Assembly (NCBI GenBank): GCA_003667255.2
Contig: RCWM02000009.1
Span: 3,988,501-4,052,500 of the forward strand
DNA length: 64,000 nt
Source of the DNA: Euschistus heros
Taxonomy: Eukaryota; Arthropoda; Insecta; Hemiptera; Pentatomidae
Direction of reading: 5' to 3'
A model generated the notes under the pieces. It was not told where the DNA came from and made no database searches. It worked only from the letters and a program-made list of their open reading frames with translations. The position numbers and the translations under genes were made by a program. Below, piece after piece: positions 45,835 to 58,795 of this stretch. Position 1 is the first letter of the stretch. Each line of letters begins with the position of its first letter.

Positions 45835-45995
45835 CCAGTACGGATCTTGGCTGTATCACGGTGCCGCCTCCACTCCTCTCTTTCTGGTTCTAGGGTCCAC
45901 TAAACTGTTGATCTAACGATGACATTTGAAGCCCTATCGAACTCGTCCACCCATCTCAGTCGCGCTCTTCCACGTCTCCTTCTCCCATCCACATT
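45835..45995 (-). pseudogene. RTE-like ORF2 C-terminal and 3' fragment
   Basis: The minus strand reads NVDGRRRRGRARLRWVDEF, the basic GRPRLRW tail of RTE-like proteins (compare GRPRLRWGEE in the element at 7700-11035), then a short damaged segment. RT is absent. The plus-strand open frame here is only its shadow. Confidence 0.65.
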
Positions 45996-46660
45996 AGTTA
46001 TGGGTTGTTCTGGGTGGAACGGAACTTGGAACTGGTTCCAGCTTGAACCGGTTTGGAACCAAACGAATCACCCAAGTTCTTCGTTCCACTTGGAACGAAA
46101 AAAAAATTCTCTCGTTTCGTTCCCTCGGTGTAGTAGAGTTTTGAATGCATCTCTGCACCCCCTCCACCCTCGGTCGTTCCGACTGCTTTGTTGCTTTGAT
46201 CCTGTCGCTGCTGATTCTCTCCTCCCTCTCTATCGTCCCATCACCCTGCGCATGGGCCTCTTCAAATAAACCGCTTTCTTTGAAATTTTCTATTCTACCG
46301 ACAGAGATCGGCTTTTTCTTTAGGATTCAGATAAATGAACCACACAAGATTTTACTGCATATGCAATTGAATGATTTTTTTGCTATTTGTTCAAAAGCTA
46401 ATGGAGCTGTCACAAGAATTGATTACTCCTTTTTTCTGGGAACCAATGTAATTGGAAAATTCTCGCTCAAAGGTGCAATATACTTAAGCTAACTTTTTCC
46501 AAAAAAAAAAAAAAAAAAAAAAATTCTTTATTGAATTAAACTATTTTAAAAGTATAAATTTTTTAAATAAATATACTTAGCTAATTTATACTTAATCTTC
46601 CAAAAAGAAGATGAGTTTTTCTTACGTTTATTATCTCTCATCTGTTTTGACTAATTTCTG
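45996..46660. other. Region with GGAAC-rich patch and A-tract
   Basis: 46010-46120 repeats GGAAC/GTTCC-like pentamers (GGAACTTGGAACTGGTTCC). 46501-46523 is a pure A-run after TTTTTCC and may be the tail of a retrocopy or SINE-like insertion. A 115-codon frame at 46145-46492 overlaps this; I do not recognise it and have no second line of support. Confidence 0.4.
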
Positions 46661-47280
46661 AATGGAAAATAAGAACATTTTGAAACCACCATCGTTCGAA
46701 GTTCAGCCGGTAGATGCAGCTTCTACCACCAGATACTTTAGCAGCAGCCCATTCGAATATTGCAGCGGTACAAGCAAATGCTCTCGAATTGCGGAAGCTT
46801 AAAACAGCAATGTCGCAAGATTTAAGGAGGGCAATAGCTGATATCGAGAACTACGATGGAGAGATTGGGGAGCTAAATCACTTCTTAAAGGTTCTTAAAG
46901 ACCCTCAGACATAAAACATTACCATAAATTATAGTTTGATTATGATAATGTTTTAATTTCTTGTAATGATAATTTTTGATTTTCTATCTTTTATTTTTCT
47001 GTTTGTTTGTTTTTTTCTTCTGCAATTTTATTTTTCATATTAACCTCTATTTTGAATATTTATTTTTTCACTCTATTTTTATTTATAGTTTTCCCTTTTT
47101 CTAGTTTTTCTCTGTATTATTTTTTCATACATATTTGTATTCAATTTATTTATGTTGTTTTCTTTTTAATAGTACTCGGCCAGTTATGATCTTACTTTGT
47201 GTTATTTAAAGTTATTCTTAAGGGACTTTGTCCAAGAATAAAGTTTTCTTTCTATTCTATTCTATTTTATTCTATATTTT
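46661..47280 (+). mobile_element. Possible LINE 3' fragment with (TTCTA)n tail
   Basis: 46714-46914 encodes 66 residues with a coiled-coil-like pattern (LELRKLKTAMSQDLRRAIA) and a stop. Then come 270 bp of T-rich DNA, GACTTTGTCCAAGAATAAAG and a TTCTA/TATTC repeat at about 47244-47276. AATAAA followed by a pentamer microsatellite is typical of a LINE 3' end. I do not recognise the small frame; it might be part of an ORF1. Confidence 0.45.
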
Positions 47281-49259
47281 GGTGTATTAGTTCTACGACT
47301 AAAAGCTATTGTCTAGTCCACCTCTCGGCTAAATTATTTATCTAAAGTTTTGAACTGAATAAAACTGAATAAAATACAAAACGAGTATCGGCCATTGCGA
47401 AGTATGCAAATCCGAGAGGCGTTAGCGGTGGGATGTTAACAGCTCGACAAATATGCTAATGGAGCATATCCTCACCACACTTGAATTAAGTAACCACCTG
47501 GTCCGCGGATTAGAAAAATGATTTAGGAGCACACAAATTTTCCCCTCTCAAACTCATTTCCTGCCTCCATATTCCACTTTCCACAGCACTGTTGCCCCCT
47601 GTAATAGTGGTATGGAAATTTCAAGGGATGGATTGCAATGAATCTGCATTTATGAACTCTATTGTGAAGTTTTTGGATTCAAAAGTTTTTTGTTTGTTTA
47701 TTTACATGGATATGTCTTTTGGCGGAGGTTAATAGTTTTTTGTATATCTGTATCGTTCTGGCTATGGTGGCTATTAGTATTTTGTAAGAATTTTTATTAA
47801 ATTAAATGATAAAATAATAAGGCTAAACGAATCGTAAGGTAATTGGGATCCCTAATATAAGACAATATCACAATATACTAATCGCAACGTTCCAACGCTA
47901 AGAGATTGTTGGCGGTGACACTCCGAGGAAATTGTGAAGGACTTCATGGAGTCGAAAAAAAAAAAATTAAATATCTGATTTTAAGAAAATCTTTAATTAT
48001 AATATAATTAATGCAAATTTCTCAAAAGTCTCTTGTACTATGTTTAGATTGAGGTTAAAGTTCTCATAGACACTCAACAATCAAGGGTCTTTAAGTCTCC
48101 AATCTGTATTCCATTCATTTAAGTTGTTGACCATTTTTTAATTTTTTTTTTAAGTAACATTTTTAAGGGATTTGATAATTATTTCCATATAATTACTATT
48201 GTCACAAAGAAGAGTTGGAAGGTTTCTTTACAATCGTGCTATCTGAAAATAAGTATGATATAGAGGACAGTCTTCCAAACTGTGCTCAATTAGTAGTTGT
48301 ATATTACTTCACGTTACCCAATTTGGTAAACTGTCCCTCGTTATAAGTTAATCATGGTTTAGTCGTGTATGGCCTATGTTTTGATTTATTTGCACGTAGT
48401 GTTTCAGAATTAAACAAAATTTGCATGATAATACAAATAAAATGGGATAGTGAAAAAATGATGTATAATAATAATTAAGAATACACATAAATTTTTACAA
48501 TTATAAATATAATTTACTTAATTCCTAAAAGATAACCTCCCTGAATCCCCATACAAATTGAATTTAAATTAAACACAATTAAATTTATTTTTAAAAACAA
48601 AATAAATGTAAAAACTATTATGACTTAATAGAAAATTCCATAAAAAAAAAGTCTACTCTGCATTACACATAGCAAATGTAAGAAAAAACTGATAAAAAAG
48701 TATGATAATTTTGCGATTTTCGTTATGTCGACCTCACTCAAGGCAGCAAACTTGCAAATTTTCAATATCAAATACGGAATTCAGCACCCCCAAATCATAT
48801 TTCACTGTATTTGTCAAATCGGGCAGTAAAAAACGAATAACTGATACATATATATTTGACCTGACAAAAAACAATTGCTTAGAGGCTTCAGTGCAACTAC
48901 GAAAATACTATTAATACTGGAATTAAGGTAAACATCTTGGACTACAATTTTACATTTTTAGTATCAGCCTTTAGTCCAAAAGCAATTTTGGAAAGTCTCT
49001 TTATAAAAAAAAAACAAAAAAAAAAAACACTTTAGTCTACTCTCTAAACTATTCACTTATATTTTTGTCAAAGAATTGATTCAATAACAAAACATGGGGT
49101 CTTCTATAGTAATCAACAGGCTCTTTATTTTTTTTTTTTCTATTTTTGTAAAACAATTGAGAGGTACCGGTTGTAAACAACATATGTGGTCTTATAACAC
49201 TACATTATTTTTATTCTTGGTTATTATTTAATTTATTTAATAATTTTTTTTTAGTTATT
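47281..49259. other. AT-rich region with one dispersed-repeat motif
   Basis: 47390-47640 is GC-richer but without a supported frame. 48700-48860 contains GGAATTCAGCACCCCC and CAAACTTGCAAATTTTC, matching the style of the repeats at about 6880-6950. A 70-codon frame at 48702 lies on it and is probably a shadow. No gene is supported. Confidence 0.4.
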
Positions 49260-49760
49260 TATTGAAATTTACAACTGTTTACAATATAAAAATATAATAC
49301 ATCAAGTAAATGTGATGATAATGCTAAAAATGAGACGTCACTTGTTTTTAAAGCAATTACCCATTGGTTGCACTTATAAAGGTTTCATATAATGAAACAC
49401 TATATTAGAAGGTCCGAGTCTCAGGTGCCTCGGAGGGTTATCTGGGATGGAACGAGAAGCAAGTTGTGATATTAATGGATTTGAATGGTTGTAGAGTTTG
49501 CTATCAAATGATAGATATATGGTCAGAAACGTAAGGTATATAAAGATCTGAGTGGATAAGTCTTTTGTGTCGAAGTAAGGAGCATTGAGGATTTTTCTAA
49601 GGATTTCGGATGGTAAGGATTGGATACGAGAAGAATGGGATGGCTTAGTGGCGCCCCAAAGCTCAACTCCATATTTCCAAATTGGTCTAGTAAATTTTAT
49701 GTAAATTATTCTTTTGTAATAAACTGAAAGGTTTGAACGTTTGTCTAGTAAATTTTGATG
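49260..49760 (-). pseudogene. Jockey-like ORF2 C-terminus and 3' untranslated end
   Basis: The minus strand from about 49720 reads FTRPIWKYGVELWGATKPSH, then SSRIQSLPSEILRKILNAPY, then SQLASRSIPDNPPRH near 49430. 49260-49420 matches the 3' untranslated part of the copy at 59020-59352 in short blocks (CCATTGG...GC, CCTCGGAGG). The RT catalytic part is absent, as in a 5'-truncated insertion. Confidence 0.75.
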
Positions 49761-49909
49761 TAGTTGAAAACAACGGGCAGTTTCTTGAGTCCCAGGTAGC
49801 GGTTCTGTTCAACAGGGATTATAGTCCAGGCAACGAACACCAAAAAAGGCAAAATAGGGGACGTAATTAATGTAGAAGCCAATTTTGGCACAGTTGTAGG
49901 GAAAGTGTC

Positions 49910-52120
49910 CTTAACAACATACTAAAAGTACTGGGGGGTAGGCGTAGAGCTAAGGGCGGGGGGGGGAGCTCTGAAGGTCGTTTTTTTTTCAGTTATTCGT
50001 TAATAACTCGAAGACTCTTGCCTCTAGCGAAAATGTGTTTTAGTACTAAATTAATTAAGATAAAATTCTTTATAAAAAATTTTATACATTTTTTTGTGAG
50101 AATCAATGCTTAGGGAGATACAGTGGGGGGAATAAGGAAAATTAAAAAAAAAAAAAAATGTATTGTTAAAAATTATATGTTTATTGTAAAAATTGAAATG
50201 TTTATTGTTACAGATGAATAGTTTATTATTATTAATTAAATTATTATTGCTAAAAATAAAAAAAATTGTTGTTAAAGCTAATATGTTTATTATAGTACAG
50301 GGTAATTAGCATTCGAACCTTGAAATCGAATCAAAAAAAAAAAAAAAAAGGTCTGACTACTGGAAATTGTTCACCAACCTTAGCTCTAAATGTAGTAAAA
50401 AGATTTTCTCGAACTAGCATCGGGTTTGGGCAGAGAAGGGGGGAAAGTGTTAAAAATTGTATGTTTTTAGCAGTTAGATATAATAACTCGGGAACCGTTA
50501 CTTTCAGCACATTTTGTGTTTTATACATTATTAAAGCTAAGGAAATTTGCAATACATTTTTTTCTATTAATTTTTCGAACTGTGAAGGACAAACAATTGG
50601 CTAAGTCGCACTTTTCCGAGAAAACACGTTTGTCGGTGCTCTTTTGGCTATAACTCCGAAACTATTTGTGTTGGGGAAGGGGCTTTTCACTTTTGGAAAA
50701 AAACAGTTTCCAACCCCAATGAATGCTAGTAAAAAATTATCTTAGAAAAATGCCCAAACATTAATTTTAAAGATTGGGAAACCTGAGAGAATTAATGACA
50801 TTAAAAAAACAAAAAACAAAACAAAGAAAATCGAAACTATAAATGAACACCAAAAAAATAAATAAAAATATTATATTTCTTAAATGAGTGAGTATATAGA
50901 TACATATATACATTAAAAATATTGTAGTGAGAAATTTAAGAAAATCAGAAATAAAAAAGGTTTCTCCTAATAATTAACCCAAACCATCCCATGTAGTGAT
51001 TACAAAAATAAAATAAATTAAAATATATACAAAAATGGAAATGTCCTTTTTTTTTTTTTTTTTATTGGTTCAAGTTATAACTTGAACCGTAAACATGTAA
51101 TTGAACCAAAGCACGCTATTGACACTATTGAAATTGTCTATTATAAATTAAACGAAGTTTGTTCACTACAGGAGATGATAATAATTTTTAAAAGAATAAG
51201 ATAGTAAATTATCGGGCTTTAACAATTTGTCTGTTCCCGAATTTCTTTTTTCCATCTCAAAGCTGGTTAAATTAGATTAGATACTATCAGATCCCATATA
51301 TAAAATTTTAATTAAATTACGTGAAACATCCATTCCACCACTATATTCCGCGTACTGTTATGGAATTAATTTATTTTTTTTTTTTTTGGCACATTTTTGT
51401 TATAACTCGAAAACAATTTCTTCAATCCTATATTTCGTTTTTAAATATTAAAGCTGATTACATTTTTTTTAAGATCCTTCATATCAAACGTTGATTCAAT
51501 TCCGTGAAATACCCATGCTAGCCCACTGAACATACCAGAACCACAACATACATAGCGTGCTAGTATGGATATTACACAGAATTTAATCAGAATTCCAGAT
51601 ACAGGACCTAATAGATGATTTAAATAGCTTTGATTTATAACTAAAAGAGTACCGACAAACATGTTTTCGAGGAAAAGTGCGACTTACCGCAAGTTAGCCT
51701 ATATTTTGTCCTCCACAGTTCTAAAAATATTGATCTGAGCGAAAAAATGAATAGAACAAAATTTATTGCAAATTTGCTTAGCTTTAATAATGTATAGAAT
51801 ATATAATGTGCTAAAAGTAACGGTTTCCGAGGTATTGTATCATACTGCTAAAAACATACAATTTCAACACTTTTCCCCCTTCCCTGCCCAAACCCGATGC
51901 TATTTTGAAGAATCCTTTTTACCACATGTAGAGCAAAGGTTATTGTACAATTTCCAGTAGTCAGACCTTTAGTTAATTAATTTAGTACTTGAACACATTT
52001 TCGCTAGAGGCAAGAGTCTTCGAGTTATTAACAAATAACTGAAAAAAAAAACGAACTTCAGAGCGCCGACCCCACCCTTAGCTCCACCCTCACTCCCAGT
52101 ACTTTTAATATGCTGTTAAG
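49910..52120. mobile_element. 2.2-kb foldback element of the 5860-7020 family
   Basis: The ends are CTTAACAACATACTAAAAGT and its reverse complement with two changes (52101-52120). Long imperfect inverted arms follow: 49980-50070 pairs with 51966-52050 (ACTCGAAGACTCTTGCCTCT), and 50345-50668 pairs with 51640-51970 (AACTAGCATCGGGTTTGGGC in part). The left arm has 280 extra bp at 50070-50345. The centre has modules shared with 5860-7020 (ACTATTTGTC, AGCTGGTTAAAT, CGTGAAA-AC). A solo LTR interrupts it. There is no coding sequence. Confidence 0.85.
50669..51224 (-). repeat. Solo BEL/Pao LTR with 5-bp target duplication
   Basis: This 556-bp segment begins TGTTGGGGAAGGGGC and ends CGGGCTTTAACA. It is the reverse complement of the LTR at 61962-62754, which is followed by BEL/Pao gag. 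ATTTG flanks it on both sides (50664-50668 and 51225-51229). Removing it restores the ACTATTTGTC module of the host repeat. It lacks an internal segment of about 213 bp present in the other LTR; at that point it carries a 22-nt perfect palindrome of GGTTCAAGTTA. Confidence 0.92.
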
Positions 52121-54180
52121 TTTATATTAATACAATAGAAACCAAAGAAACTATAAAAAAATATATTTTGACAGGCGGAAAATTCCACTCAAAAGTTTTG
52201 TTTTGTTTTTGTTCTTGGCTGAAAGTTTCATTTTTCTTTCGATGTTTACGTTCCTATATTCTTGAACCAGGGGATATGATATGTATCAAGGTTATTAAAA
52301 ACATTGATTAATTAAAAGTGAGCTGTATTTAAAAAATATATATTAAAATAAACAAATTTTAATTTAATATGGTTTATTTGTTTTGCATTAGATGTGTCAT
52401 AACAAGAATTTATTAAAAATCACATTAGACCTATACCCTTATTTGAATGCAAGACTTAATGAACACAAGGGAAAGAAATAAACCTTACTAATTAAAATTT
52501 CGTTAATTTTTATAGTACTTTTTTTTTTTTTTTTTATAACTCCTTGCTTTTATTGAATTATTTTTTAAAATAATCCGAATACATTTTATATGCCTTGGCT
52601 AGAGCAAAAAAGAAATGAAAATTTCAACCGAGAAAATGAAAAAAAAAAATAGGATGTAATTATTACTGTATATCTATAAGAAAAATATGCAATCAAAATT
52701 AAATAAATAAAGATTTAGCAAGCACAAACGCTAGATTCCCACACTACCAGCACTTTGGTGACACTCCTCCCTCCTTAATAAATAAAATTCAAACCCAGAA
52801 GATTACCCTTGACAAAATCGGATGTTTCTTTTGTTTTTGTTTTTTTATTAAAGTCGGCCATTATCAAATCCAACAACTATATTAGCCCGTTTTAGAGTTG
52901 CTATTACCTAAACATAGCATTGTGTAGTCTTATAAAGTCAGCAGTGTGCTTATATTTTTTTGAGCAAATATTCATAACAATGCCGTAATTTAAAAAAAAA
53001 AAAGATTAAGCTGTTTTCCTTCTTTTATGTAAGCAGCCATGCCTCGTGCCCGTAAATAAGTATGTTTGAAAAGAGATCATTGTAAGTTCTAATTTCTAAG
53101 TTTTTGGAAATTAGATGTAAAACAATTCAAAAATAAAATAGATAATTAAACGTAAATTGTATTGTCTTCCCAATCACAATAACTATAAAGAAACTGGCTC
53201 ATCCCCTCCCCGTGTAAGCAGGGTTTCATATGATCCTAGCACATTCTGTGGATCACTTGTACATTTTAAACAAAACTAAAATAAAAAACTTGCGACTTTT
53301 CTCAGAACCAAGGGTTCTTAAAAATAGATTTACAATATATTTTAATCGTGATATAAACATTGTACTTTAAATTTATCTTAAAAAATGAGTTGCAAGTTAA
53401 AGCTTCAATTAAATAATATTTTCCTTGAAAAGAGTTATTTAATTTTCTGGAAATATATTTATACATAAAAGAGTAAAAAAAAAGGTTTATGTAATTACAT
53501 TTAGGTTTTCCTACCTCCGAGATTCGTTTCGTTATCACAGCGAGCAGTCCTTTGTTTTCTCGTCCTATTGTTTCCAGGACAGTTTTTATTTTACTTTTAG
53601 ATATATTGATTTTATGCATTCGCATTTTTTTTTTTTAAATAATACCTAGAACTGGAATTTTTAAATTTCGTGTGTAAAAAAAAAGGAAACAAAAAAGTGG
53701 GATGCATTAAAAAAAAAATATTTTATTTATTATTACTATATTTGTATTTTTATAATTTATAACGAAGAAAAATTTTAAGAATATAGGTGGCTTTTTTTTT
53801 TTTTTTTTTTTACTGTCGCGAGATTAAATAATGAATAACGACATGAGATACTTTTTATAACATTGAATTTTATGAAAACAATACTATAGAATTCTGACCC
53901 TTAGATGAATTAAATAAAAATATATTTATATATTAATATGTAAGTAAATAAATAAGGAAACATATTCGAAGAGAAATATCTTATAGATGAGAGAAAGTTA
54001 AAGGGAAAAACAAAAAAAAAAAAAAAAAAATAGAAAGAATTGAAATTGGTACGTGGTCTCGATCCAAACAATTACAAAAGTAATTGTAAATGTTACTAAA
54101 TATGATAATGGAAAAAAATTGGTTGTGCGGAAAACATACTCGTATAAGCAATTTCCACATGTTTCCACAACACACAAGAC
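52121..54180. other. AT-rich region with one unassigned minus-strand frame
   Basis: 53625-53302 (minus) starts MRMHKINISKSKIKTVLETI and reads GRENKGLLAVITKRISEV before GTAGG, which could be a splice donor. The remainder looks non-coding. I do not recognise it. Long A/T runs lie at about 52518-52536, 53792-53811 and 54011-54030. No other feature is supported. Confidence 0.3.
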
Positions 54181-54183
54181 CTA

Positions 54184-54186
<3 letters not shown>

Positions 54187-54232
<46 letters not shown>
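54187..54232. repeat. Poly-T run (about 46 bp)
   Basis: A pure T tract directly ahead of the LINE fragment. It could be the tail of an antisense retroinsertion or an assembly-prone homopolymer. Confidence 0.95.
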
Positions 54233-54234
<2 letters not shown>

Positions 54235-55365
54235 GATTTATGTTCTGCTAAGCACCAGCAATGGGATTCACGAACCACCAACTCCCGTGGGTGCGCATTA
54301 CAGTCAGCACTTAATTCTCGAAGATCCAATTTTATTATATCCCGTCACTCCTACCTATTGGCCCACGGATCCAAACCGAAACCCAGACCTTCTCAACTTC
54401 TTCATCCATTCAGGATTAGAACCTCTCCATCACTCCATAGAACGCCTGGATGACCTTTCCTCAGATCATAGTCCTTTAATTCTAACCCTTTCTGTCAGTC
54501 CAATTACAAAAACTCTTTCCCCATCATTTATAAGAGAGCCAGTAGACTGGAACCTCTTCCATCAAATAATATCCGACACTATAGACCTCAGAGTATCCCT
54601 AAAAACCTCCCAAGACCTTGACAATAAAACTAATTCCTTCACAAACATAATACAGCAAGCAGCCTGGGCTGCATCCTCACCTCGTTCCCTACCCAAAGTT
54701 CGAAAAGAAAATCCTTTATCTCAAGATCTACTGGACCTTATCCAATCTAAACGCCATGACACAGCCATTTGGCAAAGAACCAGGCATCCAGATCATCGGA
54801 AATCCTATAATTACCTTACCAAACTCCTTAAAAAAAATATGGCTACCTTCAGATCAAAATCCTATTATTCATATCTTTCATCACTCTCCTCTTCAGATAA
54901 GTCCCTCTGGACTACCACTAAAAAAGTCCTAAAATATCAACCTACCTCCCATTCCCAACGACGCAAAGATGGTTCGAGAACAGATCCGAAGAATTCGCCC
55001 AGCACCTATCCAGCATATTTCTTCCCAATTCTGAATCTAATCCAACCCACGCAAGAATGGTTCATGAATTTCTTGATTCCCCGATACCTCTCTCCTTACC
55101 TCCTTAAGCAATAAACTCCTCCGAGGTCAAATTCCTTCTAAAAAAATTGAAATCCCGTAAATCCCCTGGATATGATCTCCTTAGTTCACAGATTCTCAGG
55201 CAACTTCCTCATAAAGCAATTATATTCCTTACCTACCTATACAATTGCATCCTCCGGACAACGCATTTCCCTTTGCTATGGAAGCACTCCATTATTATCC
55301 TTTTCCTGAAACCGGGAAAGCCTCCTAACAACCCTCCATCATATAGACCAATTAGCCTTCTCTAA
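54233..55365 (+). pseudogene. Endonuclease end, linker and RT start of LINE ORF2
   Basis: The open frame to 55114 contains TPTYWPTDPNRNPDLLNFFI and LSSDHSPLIL, the C-terminal catalytic SDH motif. A linker follows with DLLDLIQSKR and a SDKSLWTTTKKVLK block. After a shift, 55147-55365 reads LKSRKSPGYDLLSSQILRQL and then LKPGKPPNNPPSYRPISLL and stops. This is the usual order for Jockey-group ORF2; the active-site YxDD region is absent. Confidence 0.85.
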
Positions 55366-55620
55366 TATATATATATTTTATTCATATATTTCACATGTAT
55401 GTATATTATATATTGCATATTGTTCATATATATCAGCATAGCTCTTTTTCGTTCTATTTATTTTAATTTTTTTTTCTTCTTTTTTCATTTTATATTTTTA
55501 TTTTTTTTTTTCTTCTCCTATTGTACATATTGTGTGAATGTAATTATAAAGTCATTTATATTACTTATTGCCCACATTTGTAGCAGATTGTAATAAATCC
55601 TCAATAAATGATTATAAAAA
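54233..55620 (+). mobile_element. Jockey-like LINE, internally deleted, with 3' end
   Basis: The endonuclease end, a linker and the first part of RT are followed directly by an AT/T-rich tail ending GTAGCAGATTGTAATAAATC, CTCAATAAATG and A-runs near 55615. The RT palm and thumb are missing between about 55365 and 55380. The 5' end is cut at the poly-T run. Sequence decay is modest compared with the copy at 725-2795. Confidence 0.8.
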
Positions 55621-58284
55621 AAAAAGAAAAAAAAATTTATGTTCAGTCCACTTAGTTGCAGTCTTCAAGATATTCATATAACGGTGACTGGAGTCTCTGC
55701 ATCATTTGCATATATCCTGATAAGCGAGCACCAGGTTAAATCACCTAAAAGTTTTGCAATGAATTAAATTTTACAGGATTTAAAGTGTCCACTATTAGTG
55801 CTAATTTAATGTGTAGGTGGGAAAAAAAACTGCTTTATTAACCCTTTTAGTTACCGTGAATTCAAAGAAAAATATTTTGTTACATACACTTGACAAATAT
55901 CTTATTATAGAGAAACCACAGGCTTAGACAAATATTTCATTATATGTGCCCTCAATAAGTATATTTATCTTACTTCTTTCTGTCAATTATTGTTTTAATA
56001 TAGTTTCAGTTAGTATATTCTCATAAAATCAATCGCCTTTATTTTCGAAAATATCGATTCTTTAGGTTTTAAAGAAAAACATCTTGATAGATGTAATCCA
56101 ATTTTTTGATGAAATATAAAATACAGATATTTTAATGTTATAAAAAAGTAGGTACCTGTCAGAAGGGCTGTCATAGCAGCTTAGGCTTAGGCTATTCTTT
56201 AGGCTGGGGTGACCCTTTCCATAAAAATTGCAAGAGTCCTTTTTGTGCTGTGACGGTGGTTCCTATTTGACACCGTTTTGTTTATTAATACCGTCGGGGA
56301 GATGCCAGTTTATCCCTTGAGTCCATGACTCCCTAATAGTCTTAGTAAGAAAGAAAATATATTCCACGAGCCATTTATACAATTTTATTTTTTATAAAAA
56401 TGAATATTAAATTTTATTAAATTAAAATAATTATTGAAAAATAATAAAAAAATTACTGAATACTTCGATAGTGTACATGCTATGAATATTAGACCATTAG
56501 AGAACATTGATTTATCGCCTTAAATTTCTCAAGTAGAAATTAGAATTTCCTGTCAGTTCGATATCTCTGGAAAGAATGACATTGAATCTGCAAAGAATTT
56601 GGTTGTAATTATTAAAAACTCCAGTTAATAGTAGTCGAAAGCTAACAATAAGTTAACATAAAAGGAAAAGATGAATATAAAGATAATTGATCCTTGACCT
56701 GATTGAATGCGCTCAATAAGAGTAGGCCTGGGGAAAGCCGAGTGGACCAGTTGCGAATAGCAGTTTAAATATGCAGCTTAATGGTATAAATTAAGAAACT
56801 ACTTCCACAAAAAAAAAATTAAATGTTTTGAAAAAAAAGTAAATGTTTTTCAAAGCGAATTTCGTCACATAAATTTCAAATACCAAATGGTGGTAGTAAC
56901 TTATGACCTTTGACACTTTTCTAGAGAAACCTACGGAGAAAAACAAATAGTTGGACTCAGTGTGGTCCAGGATATACAGTGGATGCATCAAATCTTCCCT
57001 GCCATGTTATCTCTATTTTTGTCGTCGTAAGAGTTGCAAGGTATAGAGTTGTAAAATTAGTTACAGAATTTTTGGTATTGATATTTGATTAACCGTATTA
57101 CGTGTAATGACCGTTACAATCGGTATCGGAGCTAATGAATTTAAGGTAGAATTAATTCCAATAGAGCTACAAAAAAAATATTTTAATGACCCATTATCGG
57201 TCACGGTGGAGACTAATTCTCCAACCGCTCTCATTTTCGAATTCTCAAATTCAGTCATTATTCAATTTTTCTTTTTAAGGAAACGATCCCTAAAAAATGT
57301 GTAAAAACATTGACATAAAAATACTAAATTCTAGCTACAGTCCTACTGATTGCAGACGTCTGTTTGTTAAGGTGGTTTTGTTCCTTTTAACGTTAAGAAC
57401 ATTTTTTTTTCGATTTAATTTTTTTAAAAATATTTTCACGCAATAACCTAAAATAAAATATGATTCCTCGAAAAACCTGTACAAAATCGTACAAAATAAC
57501 TTTGATGAAACGAAACTTATCATTCAAACTAATTGTTGTAATGTTTATAAAGAGTAACCTCAGGTACTACAGTATTACTAATTATCTGGAACATTCTCGT
57601 AAACACAATATTTAAAACTGACATACCGAACAATGTTACTCTACTAGCTTACTTGGATAACTTATTATTGCTTGTTAAAGGAGGAAACATTGAGGGGCTA
57701 ATGAAAATTACAATTTATCATTTCCATGTCTAGGATGATGGACCAGACAACAAAGACGTCTTGACAACATTTACTACTGAAAAAATATGTCAGAATAAAA
57801 ATTAGACATCTAAATTCATCCTAATCTACCATCTAACAGTACCCAAGTGTATTTTTCGTGCGAAGAAGTAACTGAAAAAACACATAGACAAACTTTTATT
57901 TTCGAAATATCAATGAAATATAACAGAAAAATCTTCTTAGGCTTAATCGGAAGCTGTTAAACCAATTAATTAACCTCCACCAGATTTTAAAGATTCTAGC
58001 CACAGAGTTGGTGACAATTTTGGATTATAAAAAAATTGAACTAAACAACCTTAACATTAACATAACTTAATAGATATATTGAGCTACTATTGTACTTACG
58101 AAGGATTGAGTATCAAACATACCGTGGCATTTGCGCAGCACCTTACCTGTAACAAAAGATAATATATGCTACAATATGAATATTTATTTTTATATTCTGA
58201 GATTTACCTGTTTATAAAAGTTTCACTTTTTTTATTTTTAATTATTTATTTGTTAATATATAACAGGATTAAATATTTGCGTTA
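55621..58284. other. Non-coding region, nothing firmly recognised
   Basis: Frames of 60-66 codons (57107-57304 plus, 57258-57061 minus and 57523-57335 minus) overlap one another and lack recognisable motifs. 56150-56330 is GC-richer. I found no repeat copy or RNA gene. Confidence 0.35.
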
Positions 58285-58795
58285 CAGTTACTATATGTCA
58301 ATCTGGACATATGGAATCCAGCTGTGGGGATGCACGAGGGGCTCCAATAGAAAAATAATCCAAAGATTACAAAATAAAGTGCTAAGGGGCATCGTAAATG
58401 CACCTTGGCATATTAGGAACGATGATCTTCACAGAGACCTTCGGATGCCAACCGTGGAGGAGGTAATCCAAAAATACGCCCAGTCGCATCAGGATCGCCT
58501 GCAAGACCACTTCAATGCCGAGGCCGCCCATTTCCTGGACTCCAATGCACTGGTGAGGAGGCTAAAGAGAAGGAAGCCCCATGACCTAATATAGGGTTTT
58601 GTGCTTTACATTCAAAGTCATTGACATTTGAAGATTTTTAGTTTTGAAAAATAAAACTATATTTCATGTATATATGTTTTAATAGTGTATTTTTATAATT
58701 ATTGTTAGAAAAAAATTGCTAATAAGCTCATAAAGAGCTTGATTGTATTATAAATAAATAAATTTAAAAAAAACTTAAAAAAAAACAGTTACTTG
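58285..58795 (+). mobile_element. Jockey-like LINE 3' end, 5'-truncated
   Basis: A clean open frame from about 58290 to 58594 reads SIWTYGIQLWGCTRGSNRK, QRLQNKVLRGIVNAPWHIRN, DLHRDLRMPTVEEV and RRLKRRKPHDLI, the textbook C-terminus of Jockey ORF2. There are no internal stops and the GC content is higher than its surroundings. The 3' untranslated part ends in TAAATAAATAAATT and A-runs. 5' truncation near 58290 is typical of LINE insertion. It appears to be the least decayed LINE copy here. Confidence 0.85.

Noticed and set aside
46145..46492. A 115-residue frame considered as a gene
   Set aside because: It has no recognised motif and overlaps a simple GGAAC-rich patch and an A-run; support was insufficient.
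54053..54232. N-terminal extension of the LINE frame through the poly-T run
   Set aside because: The 46-bp poly-T happens to stay in frame; the upstream sequence has no LINE motifs, so the element starts at about 54233.
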